A stretch of DNA of 64,000 bases. Source: Gambelia wislizenii. Its lineage: Eukaryota > Chordata > Lepidosauria > Squamata > Crotaphytidae. The stretch lies in contig JAUMIR010000002.1 in NCBI GenBank assembly GCA_030847615.1, positions 242,439,809-242,503,808 on the forward strand, given 5' to 3'. The notes under the pieces were generated by a model. That model had not been told where the DNA came from. It saw only the letters and a program-made list of their open reading frames with translations, and did not search any database. Shown here piece by piece: positions 1-12,725 of this stretch. A program made the position numbers and the translations under genes. Position 1 is the first letter of the stretch; each line of letters begins with the position of its first letter.

Positions 1-3000
1 GAGCGGTGACTGGGACCCCCCGCCTCCCACAAAAGGGTCTCAGCATGGAAAATTTCCTCATTTTTATCTTTATTTTTTGGTGGATTTAGCCCAATTTTCT
101 TTTGGATTAGCATGCTATCAAATGTTTGGATGAACGAGGAAGAATATTTTATTCCCTCCCCGCCCCCCCAACTTAATTTATATATATTTTTTCAAGAGGT
201 GGTGTTTTAGACCCTCCCGTTCATTAACCCTTTTCTTACCTAATCTCTCTCTCTGGCTTTTCTTCGCAAAGGAAGATTCAGGAAGGACTCATCCTGCGCT
301 CTATGCTGGCAAAGACAATCTGTTTACATATAAAAGGAGTTATAGTTCTCTGGCAGAATGATGGGAGTTGCAATCAACCTTGAGGTAGCATGATGGGACT
401 CCATCATGACAAAAGTTTATTGATATACAACAAAAAGAAAAAATGTACAGTCATCATTTTAGCACAAGTGTGGTACAGATATACTTATGAGTAGGTGATG
501 TAACAATTTAGTCAGCAATAGACACAAAAAACAAATATATGGAGGTACTGAATCAAGGTGTTGGGTTGGAAGGGTTGGGAAGGATATCTTTCCACAAGCT
601 GACATGGTGCTGAGGGGGAAAGATTTCCTCATCATTTAATTAGTAATTGTTTGACTTGACTAAATACCCACCTCAGAGAGAAAGTAAGAAGTCACTCTAT
701 GTATATATATGTTTTTTGTGTTGTTGATTTTTACTGTGGTGTTGTATTATGTTTTGTTCTACGATAATAATAAATACAATTTTAAGAATGGGAGATTTAG
801 GGCAGTGTGTGGTTACTCGCGAGTAACTCTCCCAAGGACTCAATGGGGCTTGTTCCCAAATAAGTTGCTGGGTAAGATTGTATCCTTGAATGAATGAATA
901 TTTTTATTGCACTCGTAGACCAGCTCAAATAAATAAATGAATAAATAAATAATACAATATAAAAGGAGCACATTAAAAGCATATTTAAAACCATCCCTTC
1001 AGGATTCATAACTTCAGTAAACCTAAACAAGTTTTATATTAATAGCCCAAGGAAATAATTGTCTGTCAAATTTTAACTGCTGCAAGAGAGAATCTAGCAC
1101 TGTTGGTTGTATGATATATTAAAATTGGTATCTGAGAGCAGCAGAGAGGTATAAAAAAAACCAGTGCATCCTTGATAATGGTACAATAAAGGTGGTATAA
1201 ACCTTGCACAGATATCTCTATAAAACAAACACCAAAGAAGAACGTGCTCTGTTGATTCCAACTGCCCAGATTGGCAGGGACACAGCCTGTCAGCCAGAAA
1301 GCTGACTTCCTTGCTGGCTTGTAATCCTTCTTTCACTGCTCAGGGTGCCCTGGTTCTTCAGACTGCAGCCTTAGCCACCATGTGGGGATCTCCAGTGGAA
1401 GGATTAAAATCTTGAGTGTGGCACTGGGCCAGGGAGAGGATGCAAGGCTCTCTTTTGCTTGGCATGATGAGATGTTTGTGTTGCTCCTCAAACCCAGTCA
1501 GGCTCTTCCTCTTGCCTGTAGGAAGGGGTCTTCTATGTCCCCAGTGGGCACCCACCTCCCCAGGTTTCACCCACTGATCTGCGAGGTCACATACCATTTA
1601 GCTCCCGCGCTTTGCCTGCTGTCTCTCCTGTGGAGATTCAGCCCTTTCTTTTGGAAATACCTCACTTCATACATCTCTTCAGTATCATCATTTTAATATG
1701 ATGATTTTAATTGTGTGTAAATTTTATTGTCAGTTTTTTAGCTGATGTTTTTGTGACTTGCATTGAGTACCATGCCAGGAGAAAGGTGTCATACCAATGA
1801 AATACATTAAAATAAAATAACATTCTCCACAAAAACAAATGCTGTGTTTTTTTTTAATTGTGCATTTAATTTTTACTTAATTTTCCTTTATTTCTTGTGT
1901 GCAGGAAACTTAACATCATGTCATAGTTTTTGTCTCCCTCCTTGTGCCAAAATGGGATTCTTGCATGCTAACCCCACCCCAAAAGTAATACTTGTATATA
2001 GCACTTTCCTTGTAACCATCCAATAAGATTGGTCAATGATTCTATCACACTGTTAAATATTGATGGGAAGTCAGAGGCTGGGACAGTAGAAGTTTGTTTA
2101 AAGTTATTAAGATTGTAACCACTTACCTCGTATGTAAACCTCGTAGTTTAGCAGACCAAGTCTATCAAAGCTTATGCTACAACCTCTTTCTTTCAGTCTC
2201 AAAGGTGCTACAAGATCCCTTTGCAGCTGATATTCCAGGCTAACGTGGCTATGTCTTTGAATATGACTGTACTATTAGTAATTTAGTAAGTGAGATCTGA
2301 ATTGGTGAATTAGAGTGCCTCTTTGGGGAATTATAATATTATTCTACAGCCTCTTGTTCGTATGCTTGCTTGCAGCCTAAATTTCCAACATAGGTACTGT
2401 GTCAAAGTATGTGCAATTGATTTTAAAGTCATTGTTCACCTGAATCTTTTAAACGGTGAATCGTTTAGGTAAGGATGTGCATGATCTCTGTATAGCAACT
2501 AGCAATTTTACATGTTTAGAAAAATAATATATAACTTAGAACACATTTTTATAACTTGAAGCCAGATCTATGTATGTGTCATGGGGTGTGAAAAAGCAGA
2601 GGAAGAATTCACTGAACTATGTGGTCATCTATGAAATTGTGGTTTCAGTTTTACACTATGGTTCTGGTTCTTAGCACATCAGACCAATTCCAGTTTCAAA
2701 TGTTGAAGTCCATACTCTGAAAATTGAATAGCTTAATAGGTCAATGAAATGTACTGATTATTTTAGTACCTGTGACTAATGTATGCAATTTGATGCCTAT
2801 CTTGCTTCTGTAGGATCCCAGGTATGTAGTGTTGCTATTTTTGCTAAAATCCAATGAAGGTTGAACTGTCAGGCAAGCAACATACTATGCTGTTATAAAA
2901 GAGCACGAGACTTGCCTTGTAAGCTAGCAGTTTAGACAGTGACCAGTTTTTCTTGTTCATTATAGGGGATAGCTGCTTCTGAGAAAGCATATGGGGAAAG

Positions 3001-3920
3001 TTACCACTGAATTATTTCTTAACATTCAGTCTCCTTGGTTTCTGATGTTAAATAAATTACAGGAAGTTCGGCTTTGTCCATAACACAAGTTCAAGTAGAG
3101 TTGGGTAATTGGTAGCGTTCAGATATTGATGAACCAAGGATGCTGAAAATTGCACTTAAAATCATCAAGGAGAGCCACATATTCCCCACCCTGAGAATGT
3201 GATCAGATATTGGACTGCCAGTTCCCATCATCCATCACCACTAACCAGACTGGCTGGAGCTGATAGGTATTAGGAGTCCGGCAACATCTGGAGGATTACA
3301 CGTTCCCCATGGTTGGCTTGGAGCTGGAAATCTATCTACAGTAAGAGGAATTCTGTTTTCAAATAGGAACAGGCTTCTTCAGTTTGAATATGTACTCTCT
3401 CTGTGTGCAAGAGGAGCAGACAATGACATGTGTAAGACTGCTCCCAGGTTTGCTGTGGTGTATGTGTGAGAGAGTGAGCAAAAGAGAAAAAATGTCAGAA
3501 TATCTGACCAGGGGAAAGAACATACCCATTTGCCACATTGTGGTCCACTTACCTGTTAAACTCCATTCACTTTCTTTTCATCCAGTCTTTCCCCTCTGCC
3601 AAGTGACTGTGATGTCATTGTGACTATCATACACAGCTGACAGGGCTTTTTTGGGGAAACAGATGGTGTTGTAATAAAGTACTGTAGTTGTCTCAATCCT
3701 ATATGTGTAGACTCAGGTGGTAAATGTGTGGCTTTCAATGAGTCCTAGCCAGGATTGACAGTAATGAAGAATGATTGGAGTTACAGTCCAGCAGCATTTG
3801 GAATGGCCACACATTACTCATCTCAGATTTTGTTCAGAATACCTACTTCACATATAGTTGGATGGTGGAGGCTATGAGTCTTTCGCTGCTGAACTTTGGG
3901 TTTTGTATACTTTTTTCTAG
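1..3920 (+). other. PFDN5 intron (partial): no coding sequence seen
   Basis: This is AT-rich intronic DNA. I searched for the missing N-terminal exon and found no match. It contains an old LINE 3' end on the - strand (about 890-1345) and a LINE-like tail near 1735-1820. Small ORFs here show no family resemblance. Confidence 0.6.
890..1345 (-). mobile_element. Degraded non-LTR retrotransposon 3' end
   Basis: Read on the - strand, 1094-1336 encodes a Cys/His-rich stretch, CPCQSGQLESTEHVLLWCLF, like the C-terminal CxC...H...C domain found after the reverse transcriptase in many animal LINEs. It is followed towards lower coordinates by an AT-rich tail with AATAAA-like repeats and a short tandem tail near 890-950. 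The clade was not assigned. Confidence 0.55.
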
Positions 3921-4023
3921 GAAGTGGAATTCCTTTCTTCGTCCATTGCTCAACTTAAAGTGGTACAAACAAAATATGTGGAAGCAAAGGACTGTCTGAC
4001 CGTCTTGAATAAAAGCAATGAAG
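3921..4023 (+). CDS. PFDN5: PFDN5 coding exon (first in window), prefoldin subunit 5
   Basis: The exon reads [20 protein letters not shown] and ends in VLNKSNE plus one base. This is the end of the N-terminal coiled-coil helix and the start of the beta-hairpin region of prefoldin alpha-type subunits. It follows a clean polypyrimidine acceptor (TTTTTTCTAG) and opens in phase 0. It must end after GAAG, because the next exon supplies GT-AAG-GAG to complete Gly-Lys-Glu. That makes the donor GCAAGT, a GC-AG intron. The only nearby GT donor would give an in-frame stop at the next exon. The match to prefoldin 5 is nearly residue for residue, so identity is secure. The upstream exon is not in the window. 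Confidence 0.95.
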
Positions 4024-5461
4024 GCAAGTACTGTTTATTCCTCAAATATAAATGATGGTCTCCCACCTCTTCCCAGAAGGTGAACTCACAGTGAGCTGAA
4101 GCAATGAAAGCATAGAACAGCAAGAACAAATGATGTGAACGACACACTTTTTAGTAAAGTGGTGAGGACAAATCTAAATTCTAACCATCTTCCAAATCAG
4201 CTAGAAAATCAAAACATGTCATATAACAAGCAGTAATGTGAAAAAGTCAGGACCCTAAAATTTAAATTCTGAAGGGAGCGGAATGTATGTCTCAAATCAG
4301 TCAGTTGTCCATAATTGGTCCAATGAAAGTATAGGTGATGGGACACCACTTAATTTTCCTAACACCTTCTTTTTTATGCCTCTAATTCCTTCCTGGTCTA
4401 CATCTTCCACTAATTTGTGCGTTCTTGAAACCTCCACCAAGTTCCTTTCCTCTCTTTCCCTTTACACTGAATAATCTCTCTTGGATAATGTGCTAACTAT
4501 GCAAATGGCAGTGCATGCTATATGGCCTAATGTGATGTCAGAGATGCAAAATAATAGATTTATTCTATAGTTCTATGTGTGTCTATGCAGAAGTAAGTTC
4601 TATTGAATTTAATTGACTTTACTCCCACATAAGATGGCCTCTAATTTTGAGGTGAAGAAGTGTGAGCATGTCCTCAAATCTTTTTGGTATCTCAGTAATT
4701 CTCCATCTCTATCTTAGAGTCAAATTGCTCCTTCTCTACAGTGATGGTATATAGTCAGACCCTCACATCTGTGGGGATTCGGTTTGCAGACTTACTGTGG
4801 GTAACAGCAAACCCTAGTAAAATAAAGGACTTCCAGTAAAAACATACTGTAGAGTTGTGTTGGAGGACCTAGAAGATGCCAAGAGAGGATACCTTTCTAG
4901 GTGTTTCCTAGTGTGACTATGGTATGTGTCCCTATTTTGTGTCCCGTGGATAACTGAAACTGCAGATATTGGTTCCACGGATACAGGGATCCAACTGTAT
5001 ATGCAAAACACAAAACATTTCCCACACTTTCAGAGCTTTAGGCTTATTTGTGAATTTCAGTTGTATGATTGTGGGGAGGGGCTTATTCTGTTCACCTGGT
5101 TTTGGGTTATGAGGACTTTTGGGTACAGGAACCTGGGACTGGAAGAAGATGAGTTGGAAGTTAGTATGTACTTCTGTTTTCTCTTTTCCTCTTTAGTTTT
5201 GTCCCACAAAAGAGAAATAAGATACATGTTACTGTGCTGTCTTAGGGACAGGCATAAAAGATGCTTCTCAGGAGTAGTCCCTGTGACTCAAATTATATTT
5301 ACTTTGTTACAAAACTTAGATGGTAAATTATACTAAACCAAGCTTTAGCATCACCTTGAAAAGTCTTCATGGGGTGGTGGGGAAGGTTGTGCTCAAGAGT
5401 GGGATATTTCTGGAGATTCTTTTTTATGTAAAATACCTGTAATTTTTTTTCTCCTCTGTAG
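4024..5461 (+). other. PFDN5 intron with GC-AG boundaries
   Basis: The intron starts GCAAGT and ends TGTAG. It contains one Tigger-like MITE (4750-5000) and otherwise nothing recognised. Confidence 0.75.
4750..5000. mobile_element. pogo/Tigger-type MITE
   Basis: The left terminus ATATAGTCAGACCCTCACAT and the right terminus ending GGATCCAACTGTAT are degraded inverted repeats of the family seen repeatedly in ASB8 intron 1. The internal 'isolated fixed phrases' (GTGGATAACTGAAACTGCAG, GGTTCCACGGATAC) match Tigger-like non-autonomous elements. Length is about 250 bp. Confidence 0.6.
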
Positions 5462-5493
5462 GTAAGGAGCTATTGGTTCCGCTCTCCAGCTCT
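5462..5493 (+). CDS. PFDN5: PFDN5 coding exon (32-bp micro-exon)
   Basis: This very short exon follows a long T-rich acceptor (TTTTTTTTCTCCTCTGTAG). With the single G from the preceding exon it encodes GKELLVPLSSS, the conserved start of the prefoldin alpha beta-hairpin. It is followed by GTATCC as donor. Its 32 bases restore the frame exactly between the flanking exons, which supports both boundaries. Its first bases, GTAAGG, themselves look like a donor, so an annotator could easily misplace the junction. Confidence 0.92.
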
Positions 5494-5594
5494 GTATCCT
5501 TTTTCTGAGAGTGCTACAACATGATAAAGCTTCTATTCCTTAAAACAGAATTTCCATTCAGTAACTTGACAGTTAGGTTCACTTGCAGCAAAAT

Positions 5595-5800
5595 ATCTGT
5601 TTATTTATTCAGTGATGTATTAATTACATTTATATCCTGCCTTTTTTGTAATGACCTCAAGGTGGTCTCCTCTACTACACTTTATCCAGTTCTCTCAGGT
5701 TGAGAGAGATTGACTGGGCCTGAGGTCACCAAGGGAGTTTCATAGCTCACTATGAGGCTAAACCTGGATCAACCAAACCCCATTCTAACCACTGTACCTC
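5595..5800 (-). repeat. SINE-like repeat, - strand
   Basis: Read on the - strand, the stretch has a gene-like GGTTAGAATGGGG...GGTTGATCC box, then phrases like 'GGTGACCTCAGGCCCAGTCA', and ends in an A-rich tail near 5595. This resembles a tRNA-derived SINE with a LINE tail. It is degraded and the family was not determined. Confidence 0.45.
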
Positions 5801-7425
5801 CCTCCTTGCTCTCTTGTACCTTTGTATCTCTTTTTGGGGAGCTATCCACAGTCTCTCCTGGGGGTGGGTGCACATGTGCTCCAGCACAAGGTTATTAGAA
5901 TAGCAGGAGCTCTCATTTTTCCCTGGAGTTCTTTTCAGGCTCCTGAGTGGAAGACCTTGGACCACTGGGAGTCTTTCAGCACTCAAGTACCGTAAAGGTA
6001 AATATTGTCTTAGGTAACTGAATGCCTCATCTTCAGCACAATGTTTTTCTTCTCCGTGGCTCTTGAATTTGGTGCCCCCTGTCCTGGGTTTCTTTGGGGA
6101 AATTGTTGGTTCTGGAATAAACAGTACATACACATTTGTTTAAAAGAAACTGACTGATTTTAAGTAAGCAGGCTGTAGTCTGTGAACAGAGCTGGAGAAG
6201 AACAAAACCCGCCTCTTTCACAAGATACTGGATCTTTAGAGAGGTGCCACTCCAGCTGTATCTCAGGTTGTGCTTTGCTTGGCAACAACTTGCTTCTCAT
6301 AATGATTGCTGTTTTACATGTCATAATTACTATTTGAGTTCACAGACTCATTATGGTGACATCACTGTACAGACTAAATCCACAACTCCCCAGGCTGCTA
6401 CTATCTGAGCAAACTAAAGTATTCTGCACCACTTCCAGGGAAACAAGTCATTTGTGTTTGCATGGGTTATTCTAATCATTTCACTTGGTTTGCACTTCTT
6501 TTCTTCTCATTGTTGAGCACAAGTCCATCAGAGACAGGCTTCTTATGTCTGCCTATGTAAGAAGTACTTCACTTTCAACTCTCAGGATCTATCTACCTTT
6601 GTGTTGGATTAGAGGCATGTAATTTGAGACCTGTTTTAAGAAATAATGAACAGTAATCTCCAGTCCCTAACAAAGAGCTCATGAATGATCCAGCAGGGAA
6701 CAGGAGAGATCTAATCAAAGTTACAAATTAGCACTGAGAACTCTGCTGTATTACTTAGCAGCAGTGGAATGCGAACTTTGCTTCAGGGAGGAGTAAGGGG
6801 CAACCTGGACTCCTTCTGTTCTCCACAAACCAAAAAAATCACTTTTTACATGAACACATACAGAAAGGATGAAGCACTCACAGGAAGCCTGGTTGGGGGT
6901 GGGGATGTTATTTAAAGGTAACAGGTATAGTAAGCAAGCCTATTTCAGGCCTAAAATAACATTTATTAAGAAACTAAACAACCTTCCAGTCACATCTTCT
7001 TTTTGGTTCAAAACAGATCCAGGAGATCCCAAAATAACATTCTGAAGAGTGTATGGGGCCTGCTAGGATCAAGGGGGTAGTGGAAATGCTCCTCATACCC
7101 TCAAAGAGAATTTGAGTGGAAAAAAGAAATCTTGCCAATTAACAGAGAGCTACATAGGCCTCAATGGCCTCCCCCTCCCGTGCTTACATGCTTTCAAAAT
7201 GTTACCCATTATTTGAAGAGGCAGAAATGCATATTTTAATTTTTTTTTCACTGCACATATTAGGATAGCTGCATTCCTCAAAACCCTGATTGGTGGCCAC
7301 CAGGAGCCAACAATATAAACCAGCCCAACTTAAATCTGTTATAATACTGTATTCTATAGAATTGCTCAGGTATGTTATTATTTATTTTTATTATTTAAGA
7401 CATTTCTATTTTACTCTGTCAAATT

Positions 7426-7565
7426 ATCCCATAGTGGGGAATCTTTGGCCCTCCAGATGTTTTTGAATTCACCTCCCCTAATCCCTTACTAATTGTCACC
7501 CTGGGTGGGAGTAATGGGAGTTAACATCCCCAAACATCTGAAGGTTCTCCTCCCCTGTGCCATAC
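7426..7565. mobile_element. Palindromic hAT-like MITE
   Basis: The arms read GGGGAATCTTTGGCCCTCCA on the left and a diverged complement on the right (CATCTGAAGGTTCTCCTCCCC), with the phrase CTCCAGATGTTTTTG. This is a hairpin family seen several times in the window (near 8.1, 10.1, 12.6, 14.3 and 63.3 kb). Confidence 0.55.
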
Positions 7566-7784
7566 ATGTTTAACAAAATGATTACATCTACCATAATAGG
7601 TAGGTTTCATTCTTTCAAACTGGTATGGTTTGTCCAAGTGAAATGCTTGTGAGGTCTTCCAGTGTGCCTGGCTTCTCAGTATCTTTCATTTTGTCCTCGA
7701 CTGCAAACCTAATTCTTCCTTTCTCATCTGTTCCCCCTGCCCCCCCCCCCCAGTTCTTGTGCATTTCCTTAACCTTTCCTGTAG

Positions 7785-7859
7785 ATGTATGTTCCTGGGA
7801 AGCTTTCAGATGTTGGCAGCGTCTTAATAGATGTAGGGACTGGTTACTACGTAGAAAAG
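7785..7859 (+). CDS. PFDN5: PFDN5 coding exon
   Basis: Twenty-five codons in phase 0 encode [20 protein letters not shown] followed by YYVEK. This is the conserved beta-hairpin core of prefoldin subunit 5 that builds the double beta-barrel of the hexamer. The acceptor is TTTCCTGTAG and the donor GGTAAGG. The Met is internal and not a start. The residues after GKL differ from the mammalian protein as I remember it (HDVEHV there, SDVGSV here), a mild divergence fitting a reptile. Confidence 0.95.
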
Positions 7860-8094
7860 GTAAGGCACTCATGCTCCTGATTTATGGGAAATTGGTTTTA
7901 GGGTAGTAATAATCTAAGGAAGTTGCAACACATATTTTATCTTCATGTGAAACCTTGGGGCCTGCTGTGGTCCGAGTCTCCACCATTTTCTGCCTTGCAT
8001 TGTTCAGTGAACTCGGCTTGAAGATTGCTGTTTTGGATCATGGCAGTAGATGGCTTGTGGCTTTAGCTAGTTGCCAGAATGGTCTGAGTTAATA

Positions 8095-8215
8095 GCAGGG
8101 GTAAGGATCCTGTGCCCCTCCAGATGTTTTACACCAGGCCCAGCCAGCATGGCCAATGGTGAGGACTGATAGGAGTTGGAGTCCAACAAAATATGGAAAG
8201 TCATAGCTTGCCTGC
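8095..8215. mobile_element. Palindromic hAT-like MITE, partial
   Basis: The stretch carries the GCCCCTCCAGATGTTTT arm, then AGCCAGCATGGCCAATGG and the return arm AGGAGTTGGAGTCCAACAAA. It is the same hairpin family as at 7.43 kb, with a degraded right end. Confidence 0.5.
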
Positions 8216-9238
8216 TCATTTTAGACTTGTCAGACTACATTACTTTTTCAGTCACCATAGTCCATTGATAAAATAATGGCTGAGACCTACCCTGATTCAA
8301 GTTTGTTTTTTATTATGCAACATCATGCTCTTGTACTTTGAGTTGACAAAACTGGTGTAAACATCAGCACTTTAGGTTTGTACTCAGAGGGCCTTTGGGT
8401 GGACAATGCAGAGTTATGGTTGCAGCCCCAAAATGCTTCAGCATGGTGGGGAGGGCACAAAATAGGGGCTTGTAGGTCTTTAAAAGACCTACAAAATACA
8501 AAATAAAATACAAAATAAAAAATACAAAAGGGTATTAATGGACGTTTTTGGTACCATGTTGTCCTAGGTTTGTTAAGGGAATAGGTTCTTGAGACTGCTG
8601 CATGAAGTGCTTTACCTAACCACAGCACAATAAAAGTATCAGATTTGGGGAAATGATTTGTGGGTAAAGATACTATTATTCAGGAAGCCCCCTCATTTCA
8701 CATCTGTTGCACCAGACATTCACCCTACTAGTCTACATGAAAGATCATAGGGCATTCCTAGGCATCCATATTTTTTTGGTAGTACCCATGCTCCCTGTAT
8801 CTGAGATGAAGTGGCCTTCATAGACATGAATAGATTGCTGTTGAAATAAAGACTTTGAGGAAATATGCCTTTCTCAGCAAAATGCCTAACCAATTTCAAA
8901 GGAAGCCCAAGGAGTTTCACAAGGGTAGCTATATTTCACATACCTCTGTGAAGTAAATTTGCAATGCATGTGAATATAAAGTGTTCAAGGGCAGTAGCCA
9001 CCCTGCATAGGAGGAGGCATGCCAGAGTGATAGATCTCAGCAGATGTTTTGGTCCCAAGCATGCCAAAGGTCAGAGATTATAAGATAGTGTGGCCCAAAA
9101 CATCTGGAGGAATCCAAGTTGGGGAGGTCTGATTGAAAGAACCTTGTTTATGCACGTTTCTGGCTTGGCATCTTTTGGTTTAGAAAGAAAGACATATTGG
9201 CAATATACGGAGGTGTCATGGTGCCTTTGATTTTGCAG

Positions 9239-9344
9239 TCAGTGGATGATGCCAGAGATTTCTTTAAGAGGAAGATTGATTTCCTGACAAAACAGATAGA
9301 GAAAATCCAACCAGCACTGCAGGAGAAACATGCAATGAAACAAG
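9239..9344 (+). CDS. PFDN5: PFDN5 coding exon
   Basis: The exon encodes [20 protein letters not shown] and then [15 protein letters not shown] plus one base. This is the start of the C-terminal coiled-coil helix of prefoldin subunit 5. The acceptor is TTGATTTTGCAG and the donor GTAGGA. At 106 bp it shifts phase from 0 to 1, matched by the next exon, which begins CT and so completes Ala. Confidence 0.96.
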
Positions 9345-9432
9345 GTAGGACCTGTAGCATGCAATTTTCCAACTGATTGTAGCAGCTCCAACTAGAATGA
9401 ATTCTTGACTCTCTTTGTTTCTTCTTTTGCAG

Positions 9433-9512
9433 CTGTGATAGAGATGATGAGCCAGAAGATTCAGCAGCTAACAGCAGCAGGGGCTTCACAGGCAGCTGCA
9501 ACAAAGGCCTAG
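9433..9512 (+). CDS. PFDN5: PFDN5 last coding exon with stop codon
   Basis: The exon encodes the C terminus VIEMMSQKIQQLTAAGASQA and then AATKA, ending in TAG at 9510-9512. It lies 88 bp after the previous exon, a very short last intron. The Ala/Gln/Thr-rich tail is characteristic of PFDN5 and slightly variable between species. Confidence 0.96.
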
Positions 9513-9855
9513 CAAATACAGGTCATTCATATATCTTTACGGTTCACCTTTTTTTGATATAGTCCAACATTGCACCCCAAGGTGCAGCACTCCAGCCAAC
9601 AGAAAGTGTGGGGTGTTTTTCGGGGGGCGGGGAGGGTGTTTCAATTGTTTGCTTGAATGTATGTGGAATTCTAGTTTGGACTTTATCTGGCAATGCTGAC
9701 ATCTTGAGGATCCATCAGTTTGCACTGACACAAGCTTTCAGTAGCTCTGTGGCTGAAACAGTTGTATTGATGGTAATCTAATTCCAAGCTCCAGTGAAAA
9801 CTTTGTTACTTGTAAATGGAATTGTACAAAATAAACAGGTAAGATTATAGAACAC
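9513..9855 (+). terminator. PFDN5: PFDN5 3' UTR and poly(A) signal
   Basis: About 340 bp follow the stop codon. AATAAA at 9830-9835 follows AATTGTAC, and a GT-rich stretch lies just downstream. No other canonical signal is nearer the stop. The 3' end is inferred from the hexamer alone. Confidence 0.75.
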
Positions 9856-11046
9856 ATACCATTATGTACACTGGCTGGCTGGTCTTCAGAAACATGAGAG
9901 GTCATTGCAAAGAACTGAGATAGGGAGGTGGGGAGCAGTTAACTGCTTGGGATTGATTGCAGATAACATTTTGATTAGATGGATGTATGAAAGGAATGTA
10001 GGGAATAGGTCTAGGGTCCAAGGCTGAGTATAATTCTGTGTGGGATACTCTTTTAACAGTGTAATCTTTAGCACAGCCTTCACTGACCTGGTGCCCTCCA
10101 GATGTGTTTGGCTACAACTCCCATTATCTCCAGCAAGATGGCCAATGGCTGATTCAGACTTTGGAAGCAAAAGCTACAGTACTGGGGGAGGATTGTAGGC
10201 ACCCAAGGCTTGTTCTCATTAAACGCTAAATTGTAGTTTAGCATTAACAAGAAAGTTTGCTTTTCAATTCTGGTTGTTTACAGTTTCTCACAGCTATGCC
10301 AAAGGAGGAAAGCTGTGTAGGTGGAGAGGACGTAAGCCTAAGACTTCCATGGACTCATTCTTGTAATACTAAGCCAGATGTGGGGAAAGTGTGCCCAGCC
10401 AGAGCTTTCATGCACCCCCTGGAGCCCACCCCCTCCCCTGGAGGAATATGACTTGATCCTTTAATTTCACACCCACCAGGCCTTTTTTGACCAAAAAAAA
10501 ATCATTTTTAAAAAACCTGGAAGTGAACACTAAATGACAGCAAACTCGTTGAATTTGCATATATTGATAGATATATGGGCTTAGAGGCTTGATCCTTCCC
10601 AGAGCCTAGAATGTTATGTTTAAAAACGTAGCTGCACTTATGAGTGCTGCTATCTTGATCAGCCATCGTGATTCGTTAGTGAGGCCACAAAACCTGTTGC
10701 TATAAAAGTAACTAAAACCAGTTACACCGCAAAACCCAGCAGTTGTCCTTCTTTAGGTTACAAATACAATGCAATATAGTTATGTCTTACTGTAAAAAAA
10801 AATTAGTTACAGTAACTCATTCTGTTTAACTGCTTACCCTATCAGCCTTAGCCACAACAATCTACCACTGGCTATTTCAGCCATGCACAACTACCATCTT
10901 TTCAGAATTTGGTTCATTTTCTGTTTGCAGCACATGGCCCAGGATTCTATGATCTTCTGAACAGTCCCTTTCAGTCAGAAATGTATGAAACAGGAAATGG
11001 TTAATGAGAGATAGACTGGCACTTTGAGGCAGGGGACACACAATAG
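9856..11046. other. Intergenic gap between convergent PFDN5 and zinc-finger gene
   Basis: About 1.2 kb lies between the PFDN5 poly(A) signal and the likely zinc-finger poly(A) signal. It contains a half copy of the hAT-like hairpin repeat (about 10085-10160). No gene was recognised. Confidence 0.55.
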
Positions 11047-11622
11047 TTTATTTCACAAGGTTGATTTCAACCTCTCTTCCCTAACCATGTCAGCTGTCCT
11101 CTCATTCTTTTTTTTTCTTCCTTTTTTTGCCAACTGTCCTTGCCCCTTCCCTCAGGGAACTCAGTTCTTCTGAGAGGTACTCTCTCCACTGTGAGTCCAT
11201 TCTTCCACCAAAGTGCCAAGATGCCTTATTTTTATCTGAATCTCTTTCCCCTCCCCTTGTAGCTTTCTATTATGGCTTCTAACTAAAGGATACTCCCTCC
11301 TTAATGTTATGTACAGCAGCAGGACCTGTATGTCCTCAAAAGCTGAGGTGAGGATTGCTTTGGTGAGAATCTTGCCTCCAAACAATCGCTGTCCCCCTAC
11401 ACGTGACTGAAGTCCAATCTTGAGGCCCAAACTCCTCCCTCTGTCCCTTGTCACAGCTTAGCGGTTTTGTACGCCGGCTCTACAAGAGGCTCAATCTCCT
11501 CTGGCCGAGCAGGACACAGGTTGCAGTCAGAGACTCACCTTATTCCCCCAACCTGTAGACTCCAGGCTGGAAACCTGACCAGATATGGTTAGAACGCCCA
11601 TCCCATGAAGGAACTAAAAGTC
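11047..11622 (-). terminator. Probable 3' UTR and poly(A) signal of the zinc-finger gene
   Basis: On the - strand, AATAAA lies at 11052-11047, about 570 bp after the stop codon. No transposon signature was seen between. This is the best candidate 3' end but was not proven. Confidence 0.5.
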
Positions 11623-12480
<858 letters not shown>

Positions 12481-12579
12481 TTAGCTGCTGCCAGAACAAT
12501 AGACCTGAAGCTTTTATCTTCAGGTGCCAGAAGTGTGTGCCTCCAGGGAAAGCACCACCCTTTATGAACAGGACTGTAT

Positions 12580-12725
12580 CACAGTGGTGAGGAACCTGTG
12601 GCCCTCCAGACATTGTTGGACTACAGCTCTCATCATCACTGATAAGCAGCCATGCTGGCTGGCGGTGATCAGAGTCAGAGTCCAGCATCATCTGGAAGGC
12701 CAAAGGATCCCCATCCCTCTGTGTA
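12580..12725. mobile_element. Palindromic hAT-like MITE
   Basis: The left arm GGTGAGGAACCTGTGGCCCT pairs with the right arm ending AAGGATCCCCATCCCTCTG, with centre AGCAGCCATGCTGGCTGGCG. It is the same hairpin family as at 7.43 kb. A diverged relative follows at about 12735-12825. Confidence 0.6.

Larger units (their letters stand above)
5494..7784 (+). other. PFDN5 intron
   Basis: This is intronic DNA. It holds the SINE-like repeat near 5.6-5.8 kb, a palindromic MITE at 7.43-7.57 kb and a run of C at 7741-7752. No coding signal was seen. Confidence 0.6.
1..9855 (+). other. PFDN5: PFDN5 gene, 3' part (transcribed region, 5' end outside window)
   Basis: This is the gene-level span of prefoldin subunit 5. 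Five coding exons are read in the window and encode 131 residues. The missing first ~24 residues match the size of the known first coding exon, for a total near 155 (the human protein is 154, from memory). The window therefore opens inside the first coding intron. All junctions keep the reading frame, and the 3' end is marked by AATAAA at 9830-9835. Prefoldin is the hexameric cytosolic co-chaperone that delivers nascent actin and tubulin to the TRiC/CCT chaperonin. Subunit 5 is an alpha-class subunit, also known as the MYC-binding protein MM-1. Confidence 0.93.

Noticed and set aside
1..700. First coding exon of PFDN5 at the window start
   Set aside because: No sequence resembling the conserved N-terminal helix of prefoldin 5 was found; the exon must lie further left.
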